A DNA stretch of 64,000 nt from Priestia koreensis (GTDB taxonomy: Bacteria > Bacillota > Bacilli > Bacillales > Bacillaceae_H). Shown in pieces: positions 55,101-63,981 of this stretch. How positions within the stretch are numbered: position 1 is the first letter of the stretch; each line of letters opens with the position of its first letter. Below the pieces are notes generated by a model. It saw nothing but the letters and a program-made list of their open reading frames with translations. It was not told the origin of the DNA and did not search any database. Both the position numbers and the translations under genes were made by a program. Location of the stretch: assembly GCF_001274935.1 (NCBI RefSeq), contig NZ_LILC01000019.1, forward strand, positions 186,001 to 250,000. The letters run 5' to 3'.

Positions 55101-56661
55101 TTTTGCGAACCGATACAATATCATCAAATGCTTGTAGTCGTTGGACGATCGCTTCATCAAGCGATTTGTCAAACGAAAGCATCATGATCGCTTCGCCGCC
55201 TTTTTGCTTGCGTCCTACCTGCATCGTCGCAATATTAACATCATGATCTCCTAGTATCTTTCCGACACGTCCGATGACCCCTGGTTTATCGCTATGGCGA
55301 ATATAGAGCAAGTGACCATCAGGATAAAAGTCGATATTAAAGGACTGGATGTTCACAATGCGCGGTCCGTAGTCTTGTACGTATGTTCCAGTTAAAGTAA
55401 AGGAGCTATGATCACCGCGAACTTCTACTTTAATAACGTTAGAGTATCCTTCTGTTTCATTTGAGAAGCGCTCTCCAAACGTAATCCCACGTTCTTTTGT
55501 AATCATTGAAGCATTCACTTCATTCACGGAACGATCCACACGGTGCTGCAAAAAGCCTGATAAAAACCCACGTGTAATATAAGTCGTTTCCAAATCGGCT
55601 ACCGTTCCGCCGTATGTGACGGTGATATCTTGAACAGGTTCTTTCATACATTGCGATAAAAGAGACCCCATTTTTTTCGTTAGGGAGGAGAAAGGATGAA
55701 TTTTTTCAAATACGTCTTTTGATAAGGTCGGCAAGTTGATGGAGGAACTCACAGGGTTTCCATTTAAGTAGTTGAGAACTTCCTGTGCAACATCTTCAGC
55801 AACGTTTAACTGTGCTTCCTTTGTAGATGCCCCGAGGTGAGGTGTTGCAATAACTTGCTCAAATTCTAAGAGCGGCTGACTAACAGGTGGTTCGACTTCA
55901 AATACGTCTAGCGCAACACCTTTTACATGTCCGCTTTGTAAAAATGGAATAAGCGCTTCTTCATCGATAATACCACCACGAGCACAATTCAGCAGGTAAA
56001 CACCTTTTTTCGTTTTAGAGAGGGTATCAGCATTTAAAATGCCCTTCGTTTCTTTGGTGAGCGGTGTATGGACGGTAATAATATCAGCAACAGCTAATAG
56101 TTGCTCAAGCTCTACAGCGTTAACGCCCAGCTTTTCTGCCCGTGCCGCCGTTAAAAAAGGGTCAAAGACATGAACGCCCATGCCGAACGCTTTGGCGCGC
56201 TTGGCAATTTCAGAACCAATTCGCCCGAAACCAATGATGCCTAATTGCTTTTTATACAATTCTGTTCCAACAAAACTAGAACGATTCCATTCACGAGATT
56301 TTACTGAAATGTTTGCCTGGGGAATATGGCGAACGAGGCTAGCCATCATGGCAAAGGTATGCTCAGCTGTAGAAATCGTATTTCCATTAGGTGCATTAAT
56401 GACAATTACACCGCGCTTCGTTGCCGCATCAATGTCGATATTGTCAACGCCTACACCGGCACGAGCCACAATTTTGACGTTTGTCATTTGTGACAATAGT
56501 TCATCCGTTACTTTTGTAGCGCTTCGAACGAGTAGCGCATCATAAGTAGCTAAATCATCAACTTCAGAGACTTTTTTCTGTACAACTTGAATAGTATCGT
56601 GCCCAAGTAATGGTGCCAAACCTTCACTACTGATTGCATCAGCAACTAGTATTTTATACAT
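55090..56661 (-). CDS. serA: D-3-phosphoglycerate dehydrogenase
   Basis: A 523-residue type 1 PGDH, first enzyme of serine synthesis. NAD-binding G144-F-G-R-I-G149; catalytic Arg228 (N-C-A-R-G-G), Glu257 (V-F-E-V-E-P-P) and His275 (T-P-H-L-G-A). An intervening ASB domain (about 310-440) and C-terminal ACT domain (about 450-523) are present, suggesting feedback control. The start at 56661 follows GGGAG; upstream codons are leader. Confidence 0.95.
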   Translation of the reverse strand: MYKILVADAISSEGLAPLLGHDTIQVVQKKVSEVDDLATYDALLVRSATKVTDELLSQMTNVKIVARAGVGVDNIDIDAATKRGVIVINAPNGNTISTAEHTFAMMASLVRHIPQANISVKSREWNRSSFVGTELYKKQLGIIGFGRIGSEIAKRAKAFGMGVHVFDPFLTAARAEKLGVNAVELEQLLAVADIITVHTPLTKETKGILNADTLSKTKKGVYLLNCARGGIIDEEALIPFLQSGHVKGVALDVFEVEPPVSQPLLEFEQVIATPHLGASTKEAQLNVAEDVAQEVLNYLNGNPVSSSINLPTLSKDVFEKIHPFSSLTKKMGSLLSQCMKEPVQDITVTYGGTVADLETTYITRGFLSGFLQHRVDRSVNEVNASMITKERGITFGERFSNETEGYSNVIKVEVRGDHSSFTLTGTYVQDYGPRIVNIQSFNIDFYPDGHLLYIRHSDKPGVIGRVGKILGDHDVNIATMQVGRKQKGGEAIMMLSFDKSLDEAIVQRLQAFDDIVSVRKINL

Positions 56662-56696
56662 CACAATCTCTCCCTTTAGTGTGCTAAATATCTGAT

Positions 56697-56725
56697 AATT
56701 TATCACAATAAAAAAATTCTGTCAA
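56697..56725 (-). promoter_or_regulatory. Sigma-A promoter of serA
   Basis: Minus strand TTGACA (complement of 56720-56725), 17-bp spacer, TAAATT (complement of 56697-56702). Confidence 0.75.
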
Positions 56726-56860
56726 TTGTTCTTACAACCTTTATTGATAAGGGGTTGAGAGGTGATGAAATGGAAGCGTATACATAAATTAAGCTGACGC
56801 AGATTGAGGTTTTTTACATATACTAAAGAAACTTGAAACGAATTGATCAAGATGTTTTTA

Positions 56861-56889
56861 TTTACTTTTAATTCGAGATAAGTTATAAT
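56861..56889 (+). promoter_or_regulatory. Promoter of the ribU riboswitch transcript
   Basis: TTTACT (56861-56866), 17-bp spacer, TATAAT (56884-56889); the expected start near 56896 lies about 30 bases before the FMN element. Confidence 0.65.
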
Positions 56890-56925
56890 CATTTTGTACA
56901 ATATTAATATTGATCTATCTTCGGG

Positions 56926-57060
56926 GCAGGGTGAAATTCCCGACCGGCGGTAATAAGCGCGATGACGCTTTGAGCCCGCGAGCCGTACCTCGCTAAAAGG
57001 TATAGCAGGATTTGGTGAGATTCCAAAGCCGACAGTACAGTCTGGATGGGAGAAGGTGGA
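56926..57060 (+). promoter_or_regulatory. FMN riboswitch (RFN element) of ribU
   Basis: Conserved RFN blocks in order: GGGGCAGGGTGAAATTCCCGACCGGCGGT region from 56933, AGCCCGCGAGC, GCAGGATTTGGTGAGATTCC, and AAAGCCGACAGTACAGTCTGGATGGGAGAAGGTGG. P1 can form between TATCTTC and GAAGGT. FMN binding would favour the terminator at 57123-57149, lowering riboflavin uptake when flavin is plentiful. Confidence 0.95.
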
Positions 57061-57068
57061 GGTTCGGG

Positions 57069-57149
57069 CATTTTAAGAAAAATCATTCTTAAAATGTTTA
57101 TTAGCCGCGCCTAAGTATTCTCCCTCAGCCAAACGGTTGAGGTTTTTTT
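57069..57149 (+). terminator. Expression platform of the FMN riboswitch with terminator
   Basis: First a perfect 11-bp hairpin (CATTTTAAGAA/TTCTTAAAATG, 57069-57096), then the terminator CCTCAGCC/GGTTGAGG with T7 (57123-57149). TTCTCCC (57118-57124) is complementary to GGGAGAA (57048-57054) in the aptamer 3' end and overlaps the terminator 5' arm by two bases, so it may form the alternative antiterminator. Confidence 0.75.
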
Positions 57150-57213
57150 ATGGAACGCGTGTGCTAGAACCTTTCTTCTTTTCAAACGATGGATCGGAAA
57201 AGAGGAGAGTAAG

Positions 57214-57786
57214 ATGAATCAAGGTGCAAAAACGAAAAGACTTGTTGTAATGGCTGTATTTAGCAGTATTGCTTATTTATTAATGATGCTCGATTTTCCA
57301 ATCGGGTTGTCAGCGTTTTTAAAAATGGATTTTAGCGAGCTTCCCGTTTTAATTGTGGCGCTCATTTATGGACCAGGTGCTGGTTTGATTGTAGAAGCCA
57401 TTAAGAACTTGTTGTATTACCTCATTCAAGGTAGTGCTACAGGAGTTCCCGTTGGGCAAGTGGCAAACTTTGTAGCAGGTGCTGCATTTGTTCTACCGGT
57501 TTCTTACATGTTCCGTAAGTACCGTACAACGAAAGGCTTAACGTTTGGTGTGGTTACAGGAACGGTTCTTATGGCAGTGCTAATGGCCGTGTTAAATTAT
57601 TACGTGTTCCTACCAGCTTATACGATGTTTTTACACATGCCTGCTTACACAACCAGCGGTGCACGTGAATTGATCGTAAAGGGTATTTTACCGTTCAATC
57701 TTATCAAGGGTGTATTAACCGGCGTTATTTTTGTTCTCTTGTTTACTCGAATGAAAACATGGCTGACAAAACAAGTCGCTATGTAA
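57214..57786 (+). CDS. ribU: Riboflavin ECF transporter S component RibU
   Basis: A 190-residue substrate-binding membrane subunit with about six transmembrane segments and the RibU motif F-L-K-M-D-F-S-E-L-P-V-L-I-V-A-L-I-Y-G-P. It works with the shared EcfA1A2T module (encoded elsewhere) to import riboflavin. The FMN riboswitch directly upstream confirms the substrate. B. subtilis equivalent: ypaA/fmnP. Confidence 0.95.
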   Translation: MNQGAKTKRLVVMAVFSSIAYLLMMLDFPIGLSAFLKMDFSELPVLIVALIYGPGAGLIVEAIKNLLYYLIQGSATGVPVGQVANFVAGAAFVLPVSYMFRKYRTTKGLTFGVVTGTVLMAVLMAVLNYYVFLPAYTMFLHMPAYTTSGARELIVKGILPFNLIKGVLTGVIFVLLFTRMKTWLTKQVAM

Positions 57787-57792
57787 TAATAT

Positions 57793-57826
57793 AAAAGTCC
57801 TTCGCGATTTGCGGAGGACTTTTTTG
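57793..57826 (+). terminator. Terminator after ribU
   Basis: AAAAGTCCTTCGC/GCGGAGGACTTTT (G-T pair) with T6. Confidence 0.88.
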
Positions 57827-57827
57827 A

Positions 57828-57858
57828 TAAAAAAAACACCTGATAAAAATCAGGTGTC
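57828..57858 (-). terminator. Terminator after fer
   Basis: On the minus strand ACACCTGA/TCAGGTGT with a 5-base loop followed by eight T. Confidence 0.88.
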
Positions 57859-57877
57859 CTCGAAAAGGAAAGGGGTC

Positions 57878-58264
<387 letters not shown>

Positions 58265-58368
58265 ACAAAGGTTTTTACTATCATTCCTACCCGCCACGTT
58301 GTAAACTAAGCATAGGCGTTTAGACCATCTAACTCGTTTTTTACAATTTATTAGACAGGTGAAAAAAT

Positions 58369-59412
58369 ATGAATGATCTTGCCTTTATTATTTTATATTG
58401 TGTCCATAAACTAAAAGAAGAACGCACGATATTTGGAGCGTATCATTTACTTGCTGGGAAGAAATCGTCTCAAACGATTCAAGACGGACAGCTGTACGGA
58501 CTTTCCAACCTGTTTCGTGCTTTTTCTTATTTAGATAAAAAGACTTTTTCAGTATATGTGCAACAATTAGAAAAAGAAGCTTGTATAGAGGAAGTAGCAG
58601 AGGGGAAGTACCGGCTAACATCAAAAGGACTGAAGGAACTTCAACACTATTTACATGAAACCCCTATTCCTCCGTCATTAAACGGTTGGACGTATGCAAA
58701 TGTAAGTCGGCCATTTTATCAGCGACTGTTGCTACTTGTCCAAACGATGTCAAATCTTCAATATAAAGAAAGTCATTTTATTCCTTTGATCAACGACACT
58801 ACAGTACTTTCGTGGATGAAGCGCTTTTTGACTTCTGTGCCCTTTACAAGAGAGCAGTGGGCAAAGCACTTGTATGAGGAATTAACGGTGATTTTGTCCA
58901 CCTGTTCACAAGAAGAGGGAGACATATTTGTTAAGCATTTGACGGGTCACAAACGGATTGCTTTCACGAAACTACAAATAGCTGAACAGCACGACATAAG
59001 TGTCCACCGCGTCCATCTTCTGCATTTGTCGGTTATTCACCATATGTTAACGTACATAGCGGATCACCGGAATGAGCTGACCGTACTTCATTTACTCATT
59101 GATCAGACTAGCGTACCGTTGACTACCTCAACGATGCAGACTTATGAGCTGTTGAAAAAAGGACATGATCTTCACACCATTTCTCGAATTCGAAGGCTGA
59201 AGCCGAGCACAATTGAAGATCATCTCGTGGAATTGGCTTTGTTTATTCCTGATTTCTCCATTGATCCGTACGTAAAGACAGAGCTTGTAGAAGAAATTAA
59301 AGAGATTACAGAGCGATTGCAAACGAATAAGTTAAAAGAGATTAAAGAGACGACGTCATATGAGGTGTCATATTTCCAAATACGACTCATATTGGCGAAG
59401 CTATCATCATAG
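58369..59412 (+). CDS. ypbB: Helix-turn-helix protein YpbB
   Basis: A 347-residue cytosolic protein of the YpbB family, always encoded just before the short RecQ helicase recS in bacilli. A C-terminal helix-turn-helix-like segment (about 265-300) contains K-K-G-H-D-L-H-T-I-S-R-I-R-R-L-K-P-S-T-I-E-D-H-L (a helicase HRDC/HTH_40-type pattern). The pairing suggests it is a DNA-binding partner of RecS. AGGTG precedes the ATG. Confidence 0.85.
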   Translation: MNDLAFIILYCVHKLKEERTIFGAYHLLAGKKSSQTIQDGQLYGLSNLFRAFSYLDKKTFSVYVQQLEKEACIEEVAEGKYRLTSKGLKELQHYLHETPIPPSLNGWTYANVSRPFYQRLLLLVQTMSNLQYKESHFIPLINDTTVLSWMKRFLTSVPFTREQWAKHLYEELTVILSTCSQEEGDIFVKHLTGHKRIAFTKLQIAEQHDISVHRVHLLHLSVIHHMLTYIADHRNELTVLHLLIDQTSVPLTTSTMQTYELLKKGHDLHTISRIRRLKPSTIEDHLVELALFIPDFSIDPYVKTELVEEIKEITERLQTNKLKEIKETTSYEVSYFQIRLILAKLSS

Positions 59413-59460
59413 CCGAAGAGAAAGTAGCGCATGTTTCGTGGAAAGGGGGATGATGTCAAA

Positions 59461-60984
59461 GTGAATTTAGAAGCCGTTCTTTTCGAGCGCTTTGGTTACC
59501 GATCCTTTCGTGAAGGACAAAAAGAAGTGATTCAGGAAGTGCTAAAAGGAGAGCATGTTATAGCTACCTTACCAACTGGAACAGGGAAGTCGTTGTGTTA
59601 TCAACTTCCAGCATATGTCATCGGGGGACCTATCTTGATTGTTTCCCCGCTTTTATCTTTAATGGAAGATCAGGTGCAGCAGCTAAAGGCTAGAGGAGAA
59701 AAGCGTGTAATTGCGTTTAACAGCTTTTTATCTGAAGAAGAGCGACGTCAGGCACTCCGAGACCTTTCTGTTTATCGTTATATTTATGCTTCGCCGGAAA
59801 TTTTACAAGCACCGGCTTTCATTCAGTCACTAAAGCGTGCAAAGCTCCGTTTATTTGTCGTGGACGAGGCACATTGTATTTCGCAATGGGGACATGATTT
59901 TCGCATGGACTATTCGAGCCTTGGGGACGTGTGGAAGAATCTTGGCGAACCGACCTGCTTGGCGCTCACAGCTACTGCAACGAAAGAAGTTCTTCATGAC
60001 ATTCAGACACAGCTTTATCTAGAGCATCCGCGGATTTTAACGTATTCCATTGATCGTCCAAACATTGCGCTTTACGTGGAACAGGTAGAAGATATGGAAC
60101 AAAAGAAGCTACGAGTTCTTGAAACCGTGAAAAAGCTTCAAAAGCCTGGCATTGTTTATTGCTCTAGTCGAACATGGACAGAATCACTGGCCATGTTGCT
60201 GAAAGATCATGGCACCGAGCGCGTCGCTTTCTATCATGGTGGAATGGAACATGATCAGCGGCTGCTCGTTCAGCAGCAGTTTGTGAATGATCAGCTTGAT
60301 GTTATTTGCTGCACGAGTGCGTTTGGGATGGGAATTAACAAAAGTGACATTCGTTTTGTAATTCATTTTCATCTCCCTACGCAGTTAGAATCCTATCTTC
60401 AAGAAATTGGTCGTGCAGGCCGTGATGGGGAAAGAAGTCTTGCCTTAGCTTTTTATCACGCATCTGATGAAGACTTGTCACATTCTTTAATTGAATTAGA
60501 GCTTCCGTCCGTATCCATCATTGAAGAAGTGCTGAGGTATTTACACGTCCATGCACGTAATGAGAACGGTCTTATTTCATTAAAAGAATTTGAGCAAAAC
60601 GTCGCCGTCTATTTACATGTGAATGAAACGCATTGGCGGTTTATTAAGCATCATCTCCAAGCCCACGGAATTATTAGGGAATCGTGGATTCATGCATCGA
60701 TGCCTTTGAATGATGTGCATCGATACTTAGTAGAAGTTGTTCAAAAGCGAGTGGAGGCAAAGTATCGAAAGCTGCATGTGATGAAGCAATTTGTACATTC
60801 GTCTATTTGTAGAAGGGAGCAGCTACTTCATTACTATGAGGAGTCATTGGTTCAACGACCTGATGCTTGCTGTGATCGCTGTGGACTAAATCTTCATGAT
60901 TACGAAGGAACAAGTCGTTCCGTGCGCCTGGAGTTTACCGATTGGAAAAGTGAATTAGCACGATTACTTAAACAAAGTGAGTGA
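59461..60984 (+). CDS. recS: RecQ-family ATP-dependent DNA helicase RecS
   Basis: A 507-residue RecQ-type helicase (with GTG 59461, ten bases after GGGGGA). Walker A G40-T-G-K-S44, D135-E-A-H138, later helicase motifs F-G-M-G-I-N-K and Q-E-I-G-R-A-G-R. The C-terminus has a Cys-rich segment (C-C-D-R-C) but no obvious HRDC domain, so it is the short RecS form; HRDC-like function may be supplied by YpbB. An ATG 30 bases upstream has a weaker ribosome site. Confidence 0.92.
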   Translation: MNLEAVLFERFGYRSFREGQKEVIQEVLKGEHVIATLPTGTGKSLCYQLPAYVIGGPILIVSPLLSLMEDQVQQLKARGEKRVIAFNSFLSEEERRQALRDLSVYRYIYASPEILQAPAFIQSLKRAKLRLFVVDEAHCISQWGHDFRMDYSSLGDVWKNLGEPTCLALTATATKEVLHDIQTQLYLEHPRILTYSIDRPNIALYVEQVEDMEQKKLRVLETVKKLQKPGIVYCSSRTWTESLAMLLKDHGTERVAFYHGGMEHDQRLLVQQQFVNDQLDVICCTSAFGMGINKSDIRFVIHFHLPTQLESYLQEIGRAGRDGERSLALAFYHASDEDLSHSLIELELPSVSIIEEVLRYLHVHARNENGLISLKEFEQNVAVYLHVNETHWRFIKHHLQAHGIIRESWIHASMPLNDVHRYLVEVVQKRVEAKYRKLHVMKQFVHSSICRREQLLHYYEESLVQRPDACCDRCGLNLHDYEGTSRSVRLEFTDWKSELARLLKQSE

Positions 60985-61571
60985 GAAAAATGGCCTCAAA
61001 GCAAAGTGAAATCGTAGCGCAAATGTCAGATCGCCAATTGATAGGACAAGTATATATCACACAAGGCATATTAGTTGTCCTATCATTGGGACTTGGCTTT
61101 TGGCTGTTTGATCATTGGGAACAGTTTTGGAAGCTGTGGAAGTGGGACCCGCAGTCTATCTTTTTATTTGGTGGTATTAGCGGACTTATGGTCGTGGTGC
61201 TTGATAATATTATGATGAAAGTATTGCCTGAGCGCTTGTATGATGATGGAGGAATTAACGAACGGATTTTTTGCAACCGCTCATTTAAACATTTGACCGT
61301 TCTTTGTATGATGATTGCTTTTACCGAGGAAATTTTGTTTCGTGGGGTTCTTCAAGCAAATCTCGGTATTTTATGGGCGAGCATTGTATTCGCGCTCGTG
61401 CATATTCGCTATTTAACCAAATGGTTTTTACTTCTTTCTGTTGTGGTGCTCAGCTTTTTTATTGGGTGGTTATTTCAAGCAACGGGAAACTTATGGGTGA
61501 CGATTTTTGCTCATTTTATCATTGACTTTTTACTAGGAATTCAGCTTAAATATAGAAATGTAGATGAATGA
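60981..61571 (+). CDS. ypbD: CPBP family intramembrane metalloprotease YpbD
   Basis: A 196-residue (GTG start, overlapping recS by GTGA; ATG 60990 is an alternative) polytopic protein. CPBP/Abi motifs: Glu116-Glu117-x-x-x-Arg121, F-A-L-V-H141 and F-A-H-F-I-I-D-F. Related to CAAX prenyl proteases and bacteriocin-immunity proteins; substrate unknown. The order after recS matches B. subtilis ypbD. Confidence 0.85.
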   Translation: MRKMASKQSEIVAQMSDRQLIGQVYITQGILVVLSLGLGFWLFDHWEQFWKLWKWDPQSIFLFGGISGLMVVVLDNIMMKVLPERLYDDGGINERIFCNRSFKHLTVLCMMIAFTEEILFRGVLQANLGILWASIVFALVHIRYLTKWFLLLSVVVLSFFIGWLFQATGNLWVTIFAHFIIDFLLGIQLKYRNVDE

Positions 61572-61612
61572 AATGTGAGACAACCTCATATGTATCATAT
61601 GGGGGGGATTAC

Positions 61613-62071
61613 ATGGAATTGTCTATTCAAGCACTTGGTCGTGAGACAGACGAAGCTACGAAGTGTTTTTTGCAAAATATCGTGGATCGTAAAGTGAAAT
61701 TTGACCGATTAGAGCGAAAAGAAAAATACGCAAAGCTCATTGCCTTGTTTTCATCGCTTTTATTTCTATTATATATACTATATGCTCTCCAATCGGTTGC
61801 CTCGTTTCATATGGGGGTCATCGTGGACTTTTTATTTGGAACAAGCTATCATCTCATGGCGATCTTGTGCATTGCCTTTTTGTATGGATATGGCATTCAG
61901 CTGAATAAAAAAAGAGAAAAAGCAGAGAAAGAATATCATGACCTACGCTGTGAATTGATCAAAAAAAGCACGGATTTATGGCCGACCGAAGAACGTTGGG
62001 AAGCAAGGCAGCACGTGTTTAAAGTGATGAAGGAGCAGTTCGGAGTTAATTTATATCACGAGAACAAATAA
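61613..62071 (+). CDS. ypbF: DUF2663 family protein YpbF
   Basis: A 152-residue protein with two central transmembrane segments (about 48-68 and 80-102) between charged N- and C-terminal helices (K-K-R-E-K-A-E-K-E-Y). The ATG at 61613 follows GGGGGGGA; the longer frame from 61568 is leader. B. subtilis YpbF occupies the same place, but ypbE, which lies between ypbD and ypbF there, is absent. Function unknown. Confidence 0.8.
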   Translation: MELSIQALGRETDEATKCFLQNIVDRKVKFDRLERKEKYAKLIALFSSLLFLLYILYALQSVASFHMGVIVDFLFGTSYHLMAILCIAFLYGYGIQLNKKREKAEKEYHDLRCELIKKSTDLWPTEERWEARQHVFKVMKEQFGVNLYHENK

Positions 62072-62098
62072 GGTGTACGCTTCTATGATAGTAGACAT

Positions 62099-62147
62099 AA
62101 GGCCTTTTCTCTAAGTAAATGCTTCAGAGAAAGGGTCTTTCTATTTG
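62099..62147 (+). terminator. Terminator after ypbF
   Basis: GGCCTTTTCTCT/AGAGAAAGGGTC with a 13-base loop and TTTCT. Confidence 0.65.
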
Positions 62148-62187
62148 TCTTGTTAGGAGCAACGCTTTTATTGCATAAGGAGGACAT

Positions 62188-62955
62188 ATGGGCATTATTG
62201 TACTATTACTTGTATTAGGAGCAGGACTGCTTGTATATATGTTTGCGGAGGCAAAACGGAATCGAGTCGTGTATCATGATGTGCCACTAGCTGATTTTCC
62301 TGATAGTTTTGGTGAAATTCGCATTTTCTTTATTTCTGATATTCATCGTCGTCTCGTTTCATCAAAGCTTCTCGATCAAATAAGTGGAACAGTGGATTTA
62401 GTGATTATCGGGGGAGATTTGGCTGAAAAAGGTGTCCCCATGGACCAGATTCGGGCAAATCTAAACGCGTTAAAAAAAATAGGACCGTTATATTTTGTTT
62501 GGGGGAATAATGATTACGAAGTGGATTATCATGAGCTAGATGCCTTAATGCTAAACGAAGGGGTCACAATCCTAGATAATCGAGCAGTCAAGTTTGAATC
62601 AGAAAAGCAGGAAATTCTCTATCTATTAGGGGTGGATGATATGTCTGAACGACGTGATCGCCTAGATTTGGCGATTAACGACTGTGAAGAGCCTGGTTTT
62701 CGTCTGCTTGTCAGTCATAATCCTGATATTGTACATAAAATTAAAGCAGAGAACCAGATTTCCTTCGTGTTAAGCGGTCACACTCATGGAGGGCAAATTC
62801 GCATTTTTAATCAAGGACCTTATGAAAAAGGTGGATTTAAAAAAAGTAAAAATACGTTGTTGTTTGTAAGTAATGGATATGGAACAACCAAACTGCCACT
62901 GCGCTTAGAAGCGAAAAGTGAAGCAAATTACGTAACATTGAAAAAAATGAAGTAA
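62188..62955 (+). CDS. ypbG: Calcineurin-like metallophosphatase YpbG
   Basis: A 255-residue phosphodiesterase-type enzyme with an N-terminal hydrophobic anchor (about 2-20). Metal motifs: D51-x-H53, G-G-D77, W-G-N-N-D (Asn where GNH/D/E phosphatases often have His), L-V-S-H-N-P-D, and S-G-H-T-H-G-G-Q. Substrate unknown. AGGAGG lies before the ATG. Equivalent to B. subtilis ypbG. Confidence 0.87.
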   Translation: MGIIVLLLVLGAGLLVYMFAEAKRNRVVYHDVPLADFPDSFGEIRIFFISDIHRRLVSSKLLDQISGTVDLVIIGGDLAEKGVPMDQIRANLNALKKIGPLYFVWGNNDYEVDYHELDALMLNEGVTILDNRAVKFESEKQEILYLLGVDDMSERRDRLDLAINDCEEPGFRLLVSHNPDIVHKIKAENQISFVLSGHTHGGQIRIFNQGPYEKGGFKKSKNTLLFVSNGYGTTKLPLRLEAKSEANYVTLKKMK

Positions 62956-63003
62956 TCTTGTTGCAAATAAGATGTTCTACCACTATACAAAGCATATACG
63001 AAT

Positions 63004-63032
63004 TTTACACAAAGGTTACATTAGAATATAAT
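63004..63032 (+). promoter_or_regulatory. Sigma-A promoter of the B12-type regulator gene
   Basis: TTTACA (63004-63009), 17-bp spacer, TATAAT (63027-63032), 34 bases before the start. An autoregulatory operator would be expected here. Confidence 0.7.
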
Positions 63033-63066
63033 GCAAATAACTGAGTATAGATGGTGGAGGGTACGT

Positions 63067-63981
63067 ATGACTTCTCAAGACGGAAAATATAATATTAAAG
63101 CTATTTCAAATTTAGTAGGGATACAGCCAGGAACCTTACGAGCATGGGAAAGAAGATATCAGATCTTAAATCCAGTTCGTAACGATTCTGGTCATCGTTT
63201 GTATACAGAGGAAGATTTAAAAAAATTGAAGTGGCTAGCAGAAAAAGTGGAGAACGGTTTTACCATTAGCCAAGCCGTGTCCATTTTAGAAAATGAAGTG
63301 GGACACATTGATACAGAAGAAGAGGAAGAAGTAGAATCACCTCGTAAAATTCGTGATCAACTCCTAAAGCTGCTTCTTGCGTTTGAAGAGGGAAAATCTC
63401 AAGATTTAATTAACCAAGCATTTAGCTTATATTCGGTTGAAAAAGTGGTTATTGAAATTTTGGGGTCACTTCTCGTTACGATTGGTGATATGTGGGAAAA
63501 TCATAAAATTACGAGCGCTCATGAGCATTATGCCACTCAAATCTTGAAAAATCGTATTGGCATGATTTTTTATTCTCTTCCATCTAACGGTCTGCTTCCA
63601 AAAGCAATTGCCGTGTGTGGACCAGAAGAGACGCATGAAGTGGGGCTACTCATTTTCACTTTATTTTTACGACGAAAAGGGTTCGAAGTCATCTACCTCG
63701 GTACGAGTATTGATGACAACGATATTGAAACGATTGTAGAGGAAGTCAATCCAACGTTTTATTTTATGTCTTGCACGATGCTTCATAATGCGCCGAAGAC
63801 GATTGAGATTGCTCGTGGATTAGCTGAAAAGTTTCCTTTTTTACAGATCGGTCTCGGAGGATATGCTTTTGATCAGATGACGGCAGCTGAAAAAAAAGAA
63901 ATCGATGGTTTTTTATTAGGAAATACAAAAGAGCATTGGAACAAATGGCTTCAAGAGGGGCTTGAAAAAGAAAGTTCTTAA
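63067..63981 (+). CDS. MerR-type regulator with cobalamin-binding domain (CarH/LitR-like)
   Basis: A 304-residue protein (start 63067, six bases after GGAGG). An N-terminal MerR winged helix (about 8-75; P-G-T-L-R-A-W-E-R-R-Y) is followed by a helical B12 cap (about 100-170) and a Rossmann-like B12-binding domain (about 178-300). Both hallmarks are present: W143-x9-E153-H154 and E188-T-H190-E-V-G193, where His190 would be the lower cobalt ligand. CarH/LitR proteins use adenosylcobalamin as a light sensor. The residue after Trp143 is Glu rather than the His that I recall in Thermus CarH, so the photochemistry may differ. In B. subtilis mecB (ypbH) follows ypbG here. Confidence 0.85.
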   Translation: MTSQDGKYNIKAISNLVGIQPGTLRAWERRYQILNPVRNDSGHRLYTEEDLKKLKWLAEKVENGFTISQAVSILENEVGHIDTEEEEEVESPRKIRDQLLKLLLAFEEGKSQDLINQAFSLYSVEKVVIEILGSLLVTIGDMWENHKITSAHEHYATQILKNRIGMIFYSLPSNGLLPKAIAVCGPEETHEVGLLIFTLFLRRKGFEVIYLGTSIDDNDIETIVEEVNPTFYFMSCTMLHNAPKTIEIARGLAEKFPFLQIGLGGYAFDQMTAAEKKEIDGFLLGNTKEHWNKWLQEGLEKESS

